Shown here piece by piece: positions 1 to 8,182 of a stretch of 32,664 nt of DNA. Both the position numbers and the translations under genes were made by a program. How positions within the stretch are numbered: position 1 is the stretch's first letter; every line of letters begins with the position of its first letter. The notes beneath the pieces are model-generated. The model was not told where the DNA came from. It saw nothing but the letters and a program-made list of their open reading frames with translations, and searched no databases. Source of the DNA: Deltaproteobacteria bacterium (GTDB lineage: Bacteria > Desulfobacterota > Desulfuromonadia > Desulfuromonadales > BM103); assembly GCA_005774545.1 (NCBI GenBank), contig VAUL01000028.1:1-32664 (forward strand). Reading direction: 5' to 3'.

Positions 1-1380
1 GGGGCCGTCGGGATCGCCGCCGGTGGCATCCTCGGGCGGGTAACCGTGACACTGGTTGCAGCCGACGGGATTGGAGAAGGCCCCCTCACCGTGACTCAGA
101 TGGCAGGTGGTGCAGTCCTCGGTGGCGCTGAGGTGGTCGCGGCCGGAGCCGTTGCCGGTGGTCCAGGTCAGGACGTCGCCGTGGCAGTTCTCGCAGAAGC
201 CGTCGACAACGCCGCCGGCGCCGACCCAGGCAGCCACCTTGTCGGCCGGAGGCGTCGCGCCGCCGGAATAGGCACCGGTCGCATCATTCAGCATGTACCA
301 GGTACCGGCACCAGCGTTGTAGTTGTGGCCGCCGTGGCAGCCCATGCAGCCGATGGCGTTGCTGGTCTTGCCGTGCAGACCGGCGGTGTAGTTGTGACAG
401 GAGTTGCAGAAGGCCGTGCTGCGGGCCGGGTTGACCGGATCATTGACGAACTGGGCGCCATCGCCGCGGAGCAGGTTGCCGTCGCCGTTGTTCAGCGAGG
501 CACCGACGGCATCGGTCGTGGTGCTGTCGGAGTCGGTGAAGTGCACATTATGGCAGGTCAGACAGGTGACCTTGCCGCCGACGAGCACCGGATAGCTCTT
601 GTCATAAGGGGCCGCCGGAACCTGCAGGGTCGCATTGTACTTGCTCGCCTGGCCGGAGATGACGTTGCTGTAGGTATCGGTCGTGACCGGGTGGCCGAGC
701 AGACCATGGCTCCCCTCGCCCTGGGTCGCGTAGGTCGAGTGACAGGCACGGCAGAGCTTCTCGGGGTCCATCGGCTTGTTGGCGTTCTGGGAGTCGGCAA
801 TCAGCAGCTTGGGGTTACCCAGCGGATTGTCGATACCGGCCTTGGTTGCCGGGTTATAGTTATTGTCGGCATCGATGACCGCCTCGCCGTGGGGGTTGTG
901 ACAGCGGGTACAGGTAACCTTGCCGACGGACGCGCCGTAACGCGAGTAGAACCCGGTGTAAGTGGTCCGGTTGGGCTCGCCGGCCCCCGCTTCAGGCTGC
1001 AGGTTGGAGGCCGCCCAGTTATGGGAGGTCTGCTTGCCGGGCGCAGGGTTGTGGCCGAACTTGTTGCTGGCGTCGCCGGTCGAGAAAACGGAGGGCGCCC
1101 GCCAGTTGATCATGCCCGGCTTGCCGTCAGCGGCACCGGTCGGATCGAGAGCGCTTGCCAGCGGCGCAATGAGCTTGTCGTTCGGCGCCGTCACCGGGCC
1201 TGCACCGGCGTGGCACTTCAAGCAGATGTGGTCTGCGGACATCTGAGCCATGGTCGCGTTGGCAAAGTGGCAGTTCTTGCAGTCGAAGTAGTGCAGATAC
1301 GGGTTGGCAGCAAACGCCACCCCAGAGGCGACCAGCAAGAGCACCAGGCTGACTCCCAAAAGGAGAGCTTTCCGTTTCAT
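1..1380 (-). CDS. Secreted multiheme c-type cytochrome, at least 10 haems (3' end beyond window)
   Basis: The reading frame starts at ATG 1378-1380 and stays open to base 1, so 460 codons are visible and the C-terminus is missing. A Sec signal peptide (basic MKRK, hydrophobic core, likely cut after AFA near residue 24) points to the periplasm or beyond. I count ten CXXCH haem motifs in order: CKNCH, CLKCH, CTRCH, CRACH, CLTCH, CNSCH, CMGCH, CENCH, CTTCH and CNQCH. The last is followed by GYPP, a pattern typical of large Geobacter multiheme cytochromes. GAGGAG lies 6 bases before the start. It is the third gene of a minus-strand operon, 66 bases after the tetraheme gene, so it should share the sigma54 promoter at 5209-5225. 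The role is inferred to be electron transfer across or outside the outer membrane. The orthologue cannot be named from a partial sequence. Confidence 0.93.
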   Translation of the reverse strand, partial: MKRKALLLGVSLVLLLVASGVAFAANPYLHYFDCKNCHFANATMAQMSADHICLKCHAGAGPVTAPNDKLIAPLASALDPTGAADGKPGMINWRAPSVFSTGDASNKFGHNPAPGKQTSHNWAASNLQPEAGAGEPNRTTYTGFYSRYGASVGKVTCTRCHNPHGEAVIDADNNYNPATKAGIDNPLGNPKLLIADSQNANKPMDPEKLCRACHSTYATQGEGSHGLLGHPVTTDTYSNVISGQASKYNATLQVPAAPYDKSYPVLVGGKVTCLTCHNVHFTDSDSTTTDAVGASLNNGDGNLLRGDGAQFVNDPVNPARSTAFCNSCHNYTAGLHGKTSNAIGCMGCHGGHNYNAGAGTWYMLNDATGAYSGGATPPADKVAAWVGAGGVVDGFCENCHGDVLTWTTGNGSGRDHLSATEDCTTCHLSHGEGAFSNPVGCNQCHGYPPEDATGGDPDGP

Positions 1381-1446
1381 GGTTGACTCCTCAGCATCAA
1401 TGTCCGTACGAAGACGCATCACCAGACTCGATTGAATAAAGCAGTT

Positions 1447-2193
1447 CTACTTGTTATGACAAGCCCGACAAAGGTTGCTCCCCTTGTTGGGCTTGATCAG
1501 GAACGGAGCGTAATCGGGATTACCCGCCGCGCTGTAGTCGACGTGCGGGTCGTGGCAGGACGAACACTCGACGCGGTTGTTGGCCCCGAAGAAGCGGACG
1601 CCGTTGGTGGTGGCGGCAGCCACCGAGTGCAGTTCGCCCGCGCGCGCGCCGGTGCTGTAGATGGCCTGACCGACGATCGTGTCGTAGCTGAACGAGATCG
1701 GATGGTCGTCGCTCAGGTTGCCGATCACGCCGTCCTGAACGTCCGGGACGTCGACGATCGCCTGATTGACACCGCCGTTGATGAATACCGGATTGGCGCC
1801 GATCTCGTTGGGCGGGTTGATCAGATGGTCAAGGGTCGCACTGCCGTCGTGGCAGGAGAGGCAGAGACGCGACTCGTCGCCGACGCTGCGGCCGGTGGTA
1901 TAGGCCGGATCGGCGCTTTGCAGGGTGAGGGTATTGCTGGTGTAGTGGGTGAAGCCGTTGGCCGCCGGAACGTTGCGGTTCCACAGCGGCCCTTCGATCC
2001 GGCCGCCGTGCGGGGTGTGGCAGAAAACGCAGATCTGGGTGACGTTGTCCGAGTAGTACCACATGGTCGGCGCCGACGTCGACAGGTTGTGAATCGTGTT
2101 CGCGACGTTCGCCGGCCCCTTGGCCCAGGCGCAAACGGCAGAGACGACCATAAGCACTGCCAGTGAACTTGTGACCTTTACAAATCGCTTCAT
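1447..2193 (-). CDS. Secreted tetraheme cytochrome c, OmcE-like (doubled CXXCH family)
   Basis: A 248-residue protein with a signal peptide cut near CAWA|KG (about residue 24). It has four haem motifs: CVFCH followed by TPHGG, CLSCH followed by DG, CSSCH followed by DPH, and CRACH at the extreme C-terminus. Seven further histidines (IHNLS, TPH, THY, DHL, DDHPIS, LHS, DPH) are enough for bis-His ligation of all four haems. The layout (HNLS near the mature N-terminus, CxFCHTPH, PLWNR, LCLSCHDG, DHPISF) fits the doubled-CXXCH family to which, as I recall, the Geobacter filament cytochrome OmcE belongs; size and haem number also fit. GGAGG lies 10 bases before ATG 2191-2193. It sits 57 bases after the propeller gene and 66 before the decaheme gene. 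Filament formation is inference only. Confidence 0.88.
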   Translation of the reverse strand: MKRFVKVTSSLAVLMVVSAVCAWAKGPANVANTIHNLSTSAPTMWYYSDNVTQICVFCHTPHGGRIEGPLWNRNVPAANGFTHYTSNTLTLQSADPAYTTGRSVGDESRLCLSCHDGSATLDHLINPPNEIGANPVFINGGVNQAIVDVPDVQDGVIGNLSDDHPISFSYDTIVGQAIYSTGARAGELHSVAAATTNGVRFFGANNRVECSSCHDPHVDYSAAGNPDYAPFLIKPNKGSNLCRACHNK

Positions 2194-2250
2194 TCGCTTT
2201 CTGCCTCCAAAATTGCCAACGTTCCTTGTGAATACCGGTACGTAAACGTG

Positions 2251-5091
2251 TTATTTCGCCTGACACATGGCGCCGAGTTCCGTCACGGCGTCGCGGGCGG
2301 ACCCGGCCGGAAGGGCCAGCGCCAGGGCTTCGGCGGTCTTGCTCGCGCCGCCGAGGCTGCCGGCCCCGACCTGGGTGCGCAGCTGGGCGACATCACTCAG
2401 CAGGGTGGGCGCCTCCGCGGCGACCAGTTCCTCGACTTCGTCGACCTTTGCCACCATGCCGGCGAGTGCCGCCGACGTCAGGGCCGTGCCGTTGCCGGCC
2501 CAGAACGCCAGCTTGCCGTCCGCCTGCCCGACGAGCAGGTCCTTACCCTTGGCGCCGTTGAGCTCGACCGGGAAGGCGGCGACGGCGCCGGCGATCGATT
2601 GCGGCTCGCCGACCACAAAGGCTCCGCTTGCCGCCAGATCGTTACGCAGCGGCACGATCTGACCGTTGGCGGTCACCAGCAGGTCGCGACGCCCGTCGGC
2701 ATTCCAATCGACACTCGCCGGGACAGCGGCAGCCGCCAGCTTGGCGAGCAGGACGGGGGCCGCCAGTTGCGGCGCAGCATCATCCCCCTGATTGTAGTAA
2801 GCCAGAACCTGACCGGCCGCGCTGCCCACCACCAGGTCTTTGGCGCCGTCGGCATCGAGGTCGATGACCACCGGCGCGGCCTTGCCGCCCACATTGACGA
2901 CGCTGTCGGCCGCGACGACATCCTGGCCGCCGCCAAAAGCAGGCGAAGCCTCAGTGCCGACGTTCAGGAACAACTTGACCGTGCCGTCACCCAGACCGAC
3001 CAGAAGGTCCTTGCGGCCGTCATTGTTCCAGTCGGCCGCGAACGGCACGGCCCCCGGCATCACCGCAAGACCGAGCCCTTTGCCCGCCTGGAAGGCGAGC
3101 TGCCCGCGGGAATTGACCTGCATCGCCGCGAAGAGCGTCAGTTGACCGGCCGCATCGCCGGCCAGCAGGTCGAGCCGGCCATCGTTGTCGAAATCGACCA
3201 GCACCGGCGCGGCAGCACCGGCGACGGCAAGCCCCGTGCGGCCGTTGATGCCGTTGCCGACCAACTGCATGGCGGCCGGCTGACGGGCGGGAACCAGCGG
3301 AGCGTAGATACTGGAGTTGCCCGCGGCGACGACGCCGACCTGGGCCACATACGGTTCGAAACCAGCCCGCTCAACCACCACGGAGAGCGCACCCGGGGAA
3401 AGGTCGCGCAGTTCCAGCGGCGCGGTCCCCACAAAACGGCCGGCGTAGGCGTGGTTGCCGCCCAGATAGACGCTGGCGCCGGCGATGTTGGCAGACACCT
3501 TGAGCAGCGCCGTATCGTAAATAAAGGTACCGGCCGCGGAGGCAGACGCCAACCCGTCGTTGTCGGTCGCCGTCACGCGCCAGAAGTAGGCAGCGCCATC
3601 AACCAGATCGGCGTAGTCGGCAAAATCCTTGAGGGCAATCGCCGTCCCGGCGACGTCGGCAGACAGAACCGGCGAAACGAACGCGGCATCGGCCGCCACT
3701 TCCAGCCGGTAGGCAAGAAGCGTGTCGTTCGGATCGGGATCAACGGAGGGCTGCCAGGAGAGCACCGCCGCGCCGTCAACGGCTTCGCCGCCGGCCGGAG
3801 CAACCAGTGCCGGGGCCGAGGGCGGTTCGTTGACCGCATTGACCACGAAATTCGCCGACTGGCTGGCGCCGGACCCCGCGCCCTCGCTGTCAAAGGCCTC
3901 AACGACCCACCGGTATGCACCGTTTTCCGCCAGCAGCCCCTCGGTCAGAGCAACCGCCGTGGCGGTGCTGCCGATCCTGGCAACCAGCTTGTCCCCCTGG
4001 AACACGGACACCTGATAGGTCAAGGCATCGCCGTCGGCGTCGACGGCGGCGGCAAACTGCAGCACCGGAGCCGACACCGGCAACTCGCTGCCGGCGACCG
4101 GGCTCTGGAGCACCGGCACCGTCGGCGCGTGATTGATGAAGACCGGGGTCACGCCGCCATCGATCCCGAAAACTTCGACGCGACCGCTGTCGCAGGAGAC
4201 GAACAGGCGGGTGGTGCCGGCCGTGTTGTCGACGGCCAAGTCGTTAATACCGGCAAGCTGACCAGGCGCATAGCCGCCCGTGCCATAACTCCCCAGGAAC
4301 GCCATCGCCGGCGAGACGATGCGCAGCTGCGAATTCGTGAAGTCGGCAAAATAGCCGCGCCCCTGCCCGTCGAACACGACACCGCGCGGGCCGAGAACAC
4401 CGGGGGTGCCGAAGTTGGCCGTGCTGGTGGTGAGGTAAGAGGCCGCAACGGTCGCCGCGTAGGAAACCGGGTCAACCGTGAAGACCTGCACCCGGTTGTC
4501 GAGGCCCGACTCATCGGCGACCACCAGCTGCCCGGTCGAGTTGAACGCCATGCCGCAGATCTTGCGGAACTTGCCGGCGGTGTTGCCGGCGCCGCCGAAT
4601 TTGGCGCGGAACTGGCCGGCCGCCGAGAAGATGTTGATGGACTGCCGGTCGGGACCCACGTCGGCCACATAGACGTTGCCGGCGGCATCCAGCTCCACCT
4701 CGCCCGCGAGATCGAACGCCACCCCCGACAGATCGAAGAGCGGCGCGCCGCTCGCGGCGTCAATTGCCGCGACCCTGCCCTGGCCGGCGACATACAGCCG
4801 CGAGCCGTCCGCGGAAACCGCCAGCCCGCGCCCGGTCGCCTGCGCATCGAAGACCGCCTTCACCCGGCCGTAGCGATCAAACTTGAAAACCTCGCCGCCG
4901 CGGGCATCCGCCACGTAAAGATTGGCTGCGCCATCCACCGCCATCGCTACCGGCACGTCCAACCCCTGCGCCCGAAGCTGCCCCAGCGGGACAAGCGCCG
5001 GCAGCGCGGCGACGGAGTGACTCGGCCAAATCACACTCGACAGCAGTGATATCACTGCCGCGAGGCAGGCGGAAGAGCAGAACCGTTTCAT
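2251..5091 (-). CDS. Large secreted NHL beta-propeller / Fn3 / PEGA / FG-GAP repeat protein
   Basis: A 946-residue exported protein with a Sec signal peptide (cut near SVA|AL, about residue 29) and no clear lipobox. Visible modules in order: NHL-type propeller repeats (about 35-315; VAMAVDGAANLYVAD, GMAFNSTGQLVVAD); two fibronectin-III-like domains beginning APTVPVLQSPV and PPSAPALVAPA (about 320-527); a PEGA domain (about 530-600; ASVYLGGNHAYAGRFVGTAP); and four FG-GAP/VCBS repeats with Ca-binding-like loops (DFDNDGRLDLL, DWNNDGRKDLL, DLDADGAKDLV, DWNADGRRDLL; about 610-850). An alpha-helical tail ends in CQAK. AGGAGG lies 7 bases before the ATG. It is the first gene of the cytochrome operon. 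NHL proteins sit next to extracellular cytochromes in Geobacter (as I recall, beside omcS), so a scaffold, docking or secretion partner for the cytochromes is plausible. There is no catalytic motif. Confidence 0.88.
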   Translation of the reverse strand: MKRFCSSACLAAVISLLSSVIWPSHSVAALPALVPLGQLRAQGLDVPVAMAVDGAANLYVADARGGEVFKFDRYGRVKAVFDAQATGRGLAVSADGSRLYVAGQGRVAAIDAASGAPLFDLSGVAFDLAGEVELDAAGNVYVADVGPDRQSINIFSAAGQFRAKFGGAGNTAGKFRKICGMAFNSTGQLVVADESGLDNRVQVFTVDPVSYAATVAASYLTTSTANFGTPGVLGPRGVVFDGQGRGYFADFTNSQLRIVSPAMAFLGSYGTGGYAPGQLAGINDLAVDNTAGTTRLFVSCDSGRVEVFGIDGGVTPVFINHAPTVPVLQSPVAGSELPVSAPVLQFAAAVDADGDALTYQVSVFQGDKLVARIGSTATAVALTEGLLAENGAYRWVVEAFDSEGAGSGASQSANFVVNAVNEPPSAPALVAPAGGEAVDGAAVLSWQPSVDPDPNDTLLAYRLEVAADAAFVSPVLSADVAGTAIALKDFADYADLVDGAAYFWRVTATDNDGLASASAAGTFIYDTALLKVSANIAGASVYLGGNHAYAGRFVGTAPLELRDLSPGALSVVVERAGFEPYVAQVGVVAAGNSSIYAPLVPARQPAAMQLVGNGINGRTGLAVAGAAAPVLVDFDNDGRLDLLAGDAAGQLTLFAAMQVNSRGQLAFQAGKGLGLAVMPGAVPFAADWNNDGRKDLLVGLGDGTVKLFLNVGTEASPAFGGGQDVVAADSVVNVGGKAAPVVIDLDADGAKDLVVGSAAGQVLAYYNQGDDAAPQLAAPVLLAKLAAAAVPASVDWNADGRRDLLVTANGQIVPLRNDLAASGAFVVGEPQSIAGAVAAFPVELNGAKGKDLLVGQADGKLAFWAGNGTALTSAALAGMVAKVDEVEELVAAEAPTLLSDVAQLRTQVGAGSLGGASKTAEALALALPAGSARDAVTELGAMCQAK

Positions 5092-5140
5092 GGTGCGGCC
5101 TCCTGAAGAAAGCGGATATTGCTAAACTTTATTAATTTTC

Positions 5141-5160
5141 ACACCCTGAATCCCGGGTGT
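5141..5160. promoter_or_regulatory. Inverted repeat in the leader of the cytochrome operon
   Basis: ACACCC and GGGTGT form a perfect 6-bp dyad with an 8-base loop. It lies about 50 bases upstream of the propeller start codon and downstream of the proposed sigma54 start point. It would therefore be transcribed as a leader hairpin, or it could be a protein-binding site. No T-tract follows, so it is not an obvious terminator. A second imperfect GC-rich hairpin lies next to it at about 5166-5187. Confidence 0.4.
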
Positions 5161-5208
5161 TCGACCGACCCGCCGGGGCGGCCCGGTCATTTCCCTGCAC
5201 GGAGTTCC

Positions 5209-5225
5209 TGCAAGCTTGATACCAA
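5209..5225 (-). promoter_or_regulatory. Sigma54 (-24/-12) promoter of the propeller-cytochrome operon
   Basis: On the minus strand the sequence TTGGTATCAAGCTTGCA matches the RpoN consensus TTGGCAC-N5-TTGCA at the invariant GG and GC, which are 10 bases apart, and at TTG/TTGCA. It differs at two positions of the GCAC block. Transcription would start near 5198, leaving a leader of about 107 bases before the ATG at 5091. The site lies in the short gap between the gene for a sigma54 enhancer-binding regulator and the operon it would control. Confidence 0.7.
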
Positions 5226-5255
5226 AGACGGGATTTCGTCGGAAAGCGTCGACTT

Positions 5256-6632
5256 TCAAACAAGAAAGCCGAATTTCTTCATCCGGTAGCGGAAGGCGTC
5301 GATGCCGAGATTCAGCTTTTTGGCCGCCTTCGACTGGTTACCCTCCGCCAGCTCCAGCGACTGGCGGATCAGTTCGCGTTCGACGTCCTCGATGTCGATG
5401 CCTTCTGGCGGGATGCGGAGATTGAGCGGGCTGCCGCCGCCGCTTTCGCCGGTGCGGGAAATCAGTTCGCGCGGCAGATGGTCGAGCATGAGGGTCTCTT
5501 CGTTTTCCAGGATGATGGCCCGCTCGATGATGTTGCGCAGCTCACGGACATTCCCCGGCCACTCGTACTCCTCGAGGAACTTGCGCGCCATCTTGGAGAC
5601 CCCGCTGACGTTTTTGCCGAATTCGCGACTGAAGTGGCCGATAAAGAAATCGACCAGCGGCATGATATCCTCGCGCCGGTCGCGCAGGGGGGAGAGATAG
5701 ATGGGGATGACCTGGAGGCGGTAGTAAAGATCGTTGCGGAACTCCTTGGCCTCGATCTTCTTCAGCAGGTCCTGGTTGGTCGCGGAGACGACGCGCACAT
5801 CGACAGGGATCTCCTTGGTGCCGCCAACCCGGCGGAACGAGCGTTCCTCGAGGACACGCAGCAGCTTGGCCTGCATCCCCATCTCCATGTCGCCGATCTC
5901 ATCGAGGAAGATCGTGCCGCCGTCGGCTGTTTCGAACAGGCCTTTCTTCTGCACCTTGGCGTCGGTGAAAGCGCCCTTCTCGTGGCCGAGCAACTCGCTT
6001 TCCAGCAGCGTGGCGGGGACGGCCGCGCAATTGATGGCCATGAACGGCTTGTCGCGGCGGGCGCTCTCGTAGTGGATCGCCTTGGCGATCAGCTCCTTGC
6101 CGGTACCGCTCTCCCCCTGGATGAGAACCGTGCTGGCATCGCTCTTGGCCACCTTGCGCACCATATCGAGAACCTGTCCCATGGCGCGGCTTTTGCCGAT
6201 GATATTGTCGATGCCGTACTTGCTGGTCTGGGCCGAACGAAGATGGGCGACCTCCTTGCGCAGTTCGCGGGTCTCCAGAGCCTTGCGGACGATGATCGCC
6301 AGCTCGTCCAGATTGAACGGCTTGTTGATGTAGTCGTGGGCCCCCATGCGCATCGCCTTGACAGCGGTCTCCAGGACCCCGAGGGCCGTGACCATGATGA
6401 CGATCAACTCATCGTCAAGCTCCTTGGCGCGCGACAGGACTTCCAGCCCGTCCATGCCGGGGAGCTGGATATCGAGCAGGACCAGATCGGGGGAATCCTC
6501 CTGGATCAACCGCAACGCCTCTTCACCGGACGGCGCAGTCTGCACATCATAGCCCTGCTTGCGCAGGGACTGTTCGAGGGACCAGCGGATCAGATGTTCG
6601 TCATCGACGACAAGGATTTTGGCTTTGCGCAC
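5256..6632 (-). CDS. Sigma54-dependent response regulator (receiver - AAA+ - Fis HTH)
   Basis: An NtrC-type activator of RNA polymerase-sigma54. With the start chosen here (GTG 6630-6632, GGGAG 5 bases upstream) it has 458 residues; a TTG at 6645-6647 would add five. The receiver domain holds the acidic DD pair and phospho-acceptor Asp about 54 (LVLLDIQLPGMDG). The AAA+ domain shows Walker A GESGTGKE (about 173-180), the sigma54-contact loop as GAFTDA (about 220-225, canonical GAFTGA), Walker B LDEIGD (about 243-248) and EFRNDLYYRL. The C-terminus has a Fis-type helix-turn-helix (NQSKAAKKLNLGIDAFRYRM). The partner kinase gene ends 73 bases upstream. The adjacent sigma54 promoter at 5209-5225 is the most likely target; self-regulation is also possible. 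Confidence 0.95.
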   Translation of the reverse strand: MRKAKILVVDDEHLIRWSLEQSLRKQGYDVQTAPSGEEALRLIQEDSPDLVLLDIQLPGMDGLEVLSRAKELDDELIVIMVTALGVLETAVKAMRMGAHDYINKPFNLDELAIIVRKALETRELRKEVAHLRSAQTSKYGIDNIIGKSRAMGQVLDMVRKVAKSDASTVLIQGESGTGKELIAKAIHYESARRDKPFMAINCAAVPATLLESELLGHEKGAFTDAKVQKKGLFETADGGTIFLDEIGDMEMGMQAKLLRVLEERSFRRVGGTKEIPVDVRVVSATNQDLLKKIEAKEFRNDLYYRLQVIPIYLSPLRDRREDIMPLVDFFIGHFSREFGKNVSGVSKMARKFLEEYEWPGNVRELRNIIERAIILENEETLMLDHLPRELISRTGESGGGSPLNLRIPPEGIDIEDVERELIRQSLELAEGNQSKAAKKLNLGIDAFRYRMKKFGFLV

Positions 6633-6705
6633 GTTGGCTCCCGTCAAACGCCCAGGCGTTCGAATCTATCAATAATACTTTGTAATCGCACCTGCCGGAC
6701 GAGGA

Positions 6706-8178
6706 TCACGCCTCGCCCTGCACCTTCACCGGCAACTCGATGGCAACCCGCGTCCCCTCGCCGACCTTGCTGGCCACGTGGATCGCCCCGCCCTGCTGCT
6801 CCATAAGCTGCCGGCAGATGGCCAGCCCCAGCCCCGTGCCTTGCGTTTTGGTCGTGTAGAAGGGGAGGAAAATCCGTTCCAGGTCGGCGGGGGGGATGCC
6901 CGGCCCGGAATCACCGATCAGAACCGTAACGACCCGACAGTCGCCCGACTGGCGCAGATCGGTCTGGATCAGCAGGGTGCCGCCGCTTTTCATCGCCTGG
7001 ATCGCATTGATGATGACGTTGAAAAATACCTGCTGCAGTTGTTTTTCGTCAACCCACACGGGCGGCAGGTTGCGGGTCAGTTCCTGGACCTGGTGGACAT
7101 TGCGCGCCTCGGGATGCTGGGCAACGAAGAACAGCGTCTGCTTCAGCAGGTCGTTGACATCGACCCAGGTGAAAGCCGGCTTGCCCGGCTTGCCGAAGTA
7201 GAGCAGATCGGTGGCGGCCTTGTCGAGGCGGGCAATCTGTTCGAGCACCTTGGCCACCACTTCGCGGCGCGGGTCGTCGGCCGGGAAGTCGTCGGCCAGC
7301 ACGGTGATCGCACCGCTGATGGCGGCCAGCGGATTCTTGATCTCGTGAGCGATGCCGGCAGACATCTCGCCGACGGACGCCAACCGGTCGGCACGCTCCA
7401 TCTGCTGATAATGGCACTGTTCGAGCTCGACCTTGGCCTGGCTCAGCTTGTCGACCATGGAGTTGAAGTTTTCGATCAACTGCCCGACCTCATCGACACT
7501 TTCCGGCTCCAGCCGGACGGAGAGGTTCCCCTCCTCGACCAGCGTCATTTTTTCCGAAATCCGCTGCAACGGCCTTCTGACGAAGCGGCGGAAGATCAGG
7601 ACGATCCCGGTGGTCAGAAGACCGATCATCACCAGCATCGACATGCCGAAGAAGCGCGACGAGGCGTACATCTGCTCCTCCGGGGCCGCCAGGGCGAATT
7701 CGACGTTGAGGATGCCGATGATCTTGCGCTCGCGGCCGTGGCAGGAGGCACAGGCCGGCTCTGACCAGATCGGCTTGATGACACCGATGACGTCGCCGTT
7801 GGCGGCGGTGAAGACATCGTGGGTGTCACCGCGCCTGAAAATCGCCAGCTCGTGGGGATTGACGCGCCGGCCGATCTCGTGAGGATCCGAGGATTTCAGG
7901 ATGCGCCCTTCGGCATTGAAGATGCGCACTGCGGCAAGGTGGGGATCCCTGCCGACCGTCTCGAGAATGGCCTGGACGTCGCGCGTGTTGCCGACACGCA
8001 TCGAACTGGCGATCGCGCGCTCGATAACCGCCAGCATCAACTCGGCCGTCTCCCGGCTGCTGCTGGTGATGTGGATGTGCTCACGGCGGATGTGAAGCAT
8101 CGTCACCGTGCCGATGGCCACCGTGAAGAAGAGCAGGGAAAGGGTCAGAATCCGGCCGGTCAGGGTTTTGAAAAACAT
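6706..8178 (-). CDS. Membrane sensor histidine kinase with a periplasmic CXXCH haem motif
   Basis: A 490-residue kinase. TM1 spans about 10-30 and TM2 about 176-196, enclosing a periplasmic Cache-like sensor (about 31-175) that contains one haem-attachment motif, CASCH, at 143-147. Then follow HAMP (about 197-250), the phosphorylated His about 278 in SAGIAHEIKNPLA, the N box NVIINAIQAM, the G1 box GDSGPGIP and the G2 box GTGLGLAICRQLM. This implies covalent haem c in the sensor, so it may detect redox state or a gaseous ligand. It starts 4 bases after the pseudopilin stop codon and lies directly upstream of the response regulator. Signalling to that regulator is inferred from gene order. Family knowledge: periplasmic c-type haem sensors are frequent in Geobacter signalling proteins. 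Confidence 0.93.
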   Translation of the reverse strand: MFFKTLTGRILTLSLLFFTVAIGTVTMLHIRREHIHITSSSRETAELMLAVIERAIASSMRVGNTRDVQAILETVGRDPHLAAVRIFNAEGRILKSSDPHEIGRRVNPHELAIFRRGDTHDVFTAANGDVIGVIKPIWSEPACASCHGRERKIIGILNVEFALAAPEEQMYASSRFFGMSMLVMIGLLTTGIVLIFRRFVRRPLQRISEKMTLVEEGNLSVRLEPESVDEVGQLIENFNSMVDKLSQAKVELEQCHYQQMERADRLASVGEMSAGIAHEIKNPLAAISGAITVLADDFPADDPRREVVAKVLEQIARLDKAATDLLYFGKPGKPAFTWVDVNDLLKQTLFFVAQHPEARNVHQVQELTRNLPPVWVDEKQLQQVFFNVIINAIQAMKSGGTLLIQTDLRQSGDCRVVTVLIGDSGPGIPPADLERIFLPFYTTKTQGTGLGLAICRQLMEQQGGAIHVASKVGEGTRVAIELPVKVQGEA

Positions 8179-8182
8179 CGGC

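Noticed and set aside
2248-5049. A 933-codon open frame on the plus strand
   Set aside because: It lies antisense to the propeller gene, is rich in Arg/Gly/His with no domains, and arises from high GC in the third codon position.
5141-5160. Dyad as terminator of the response regulator gene
   Set aside because: No T-run on either strand, and it lies downstream of the proposed sigma54 start, so it belongs to the next operon's leader.
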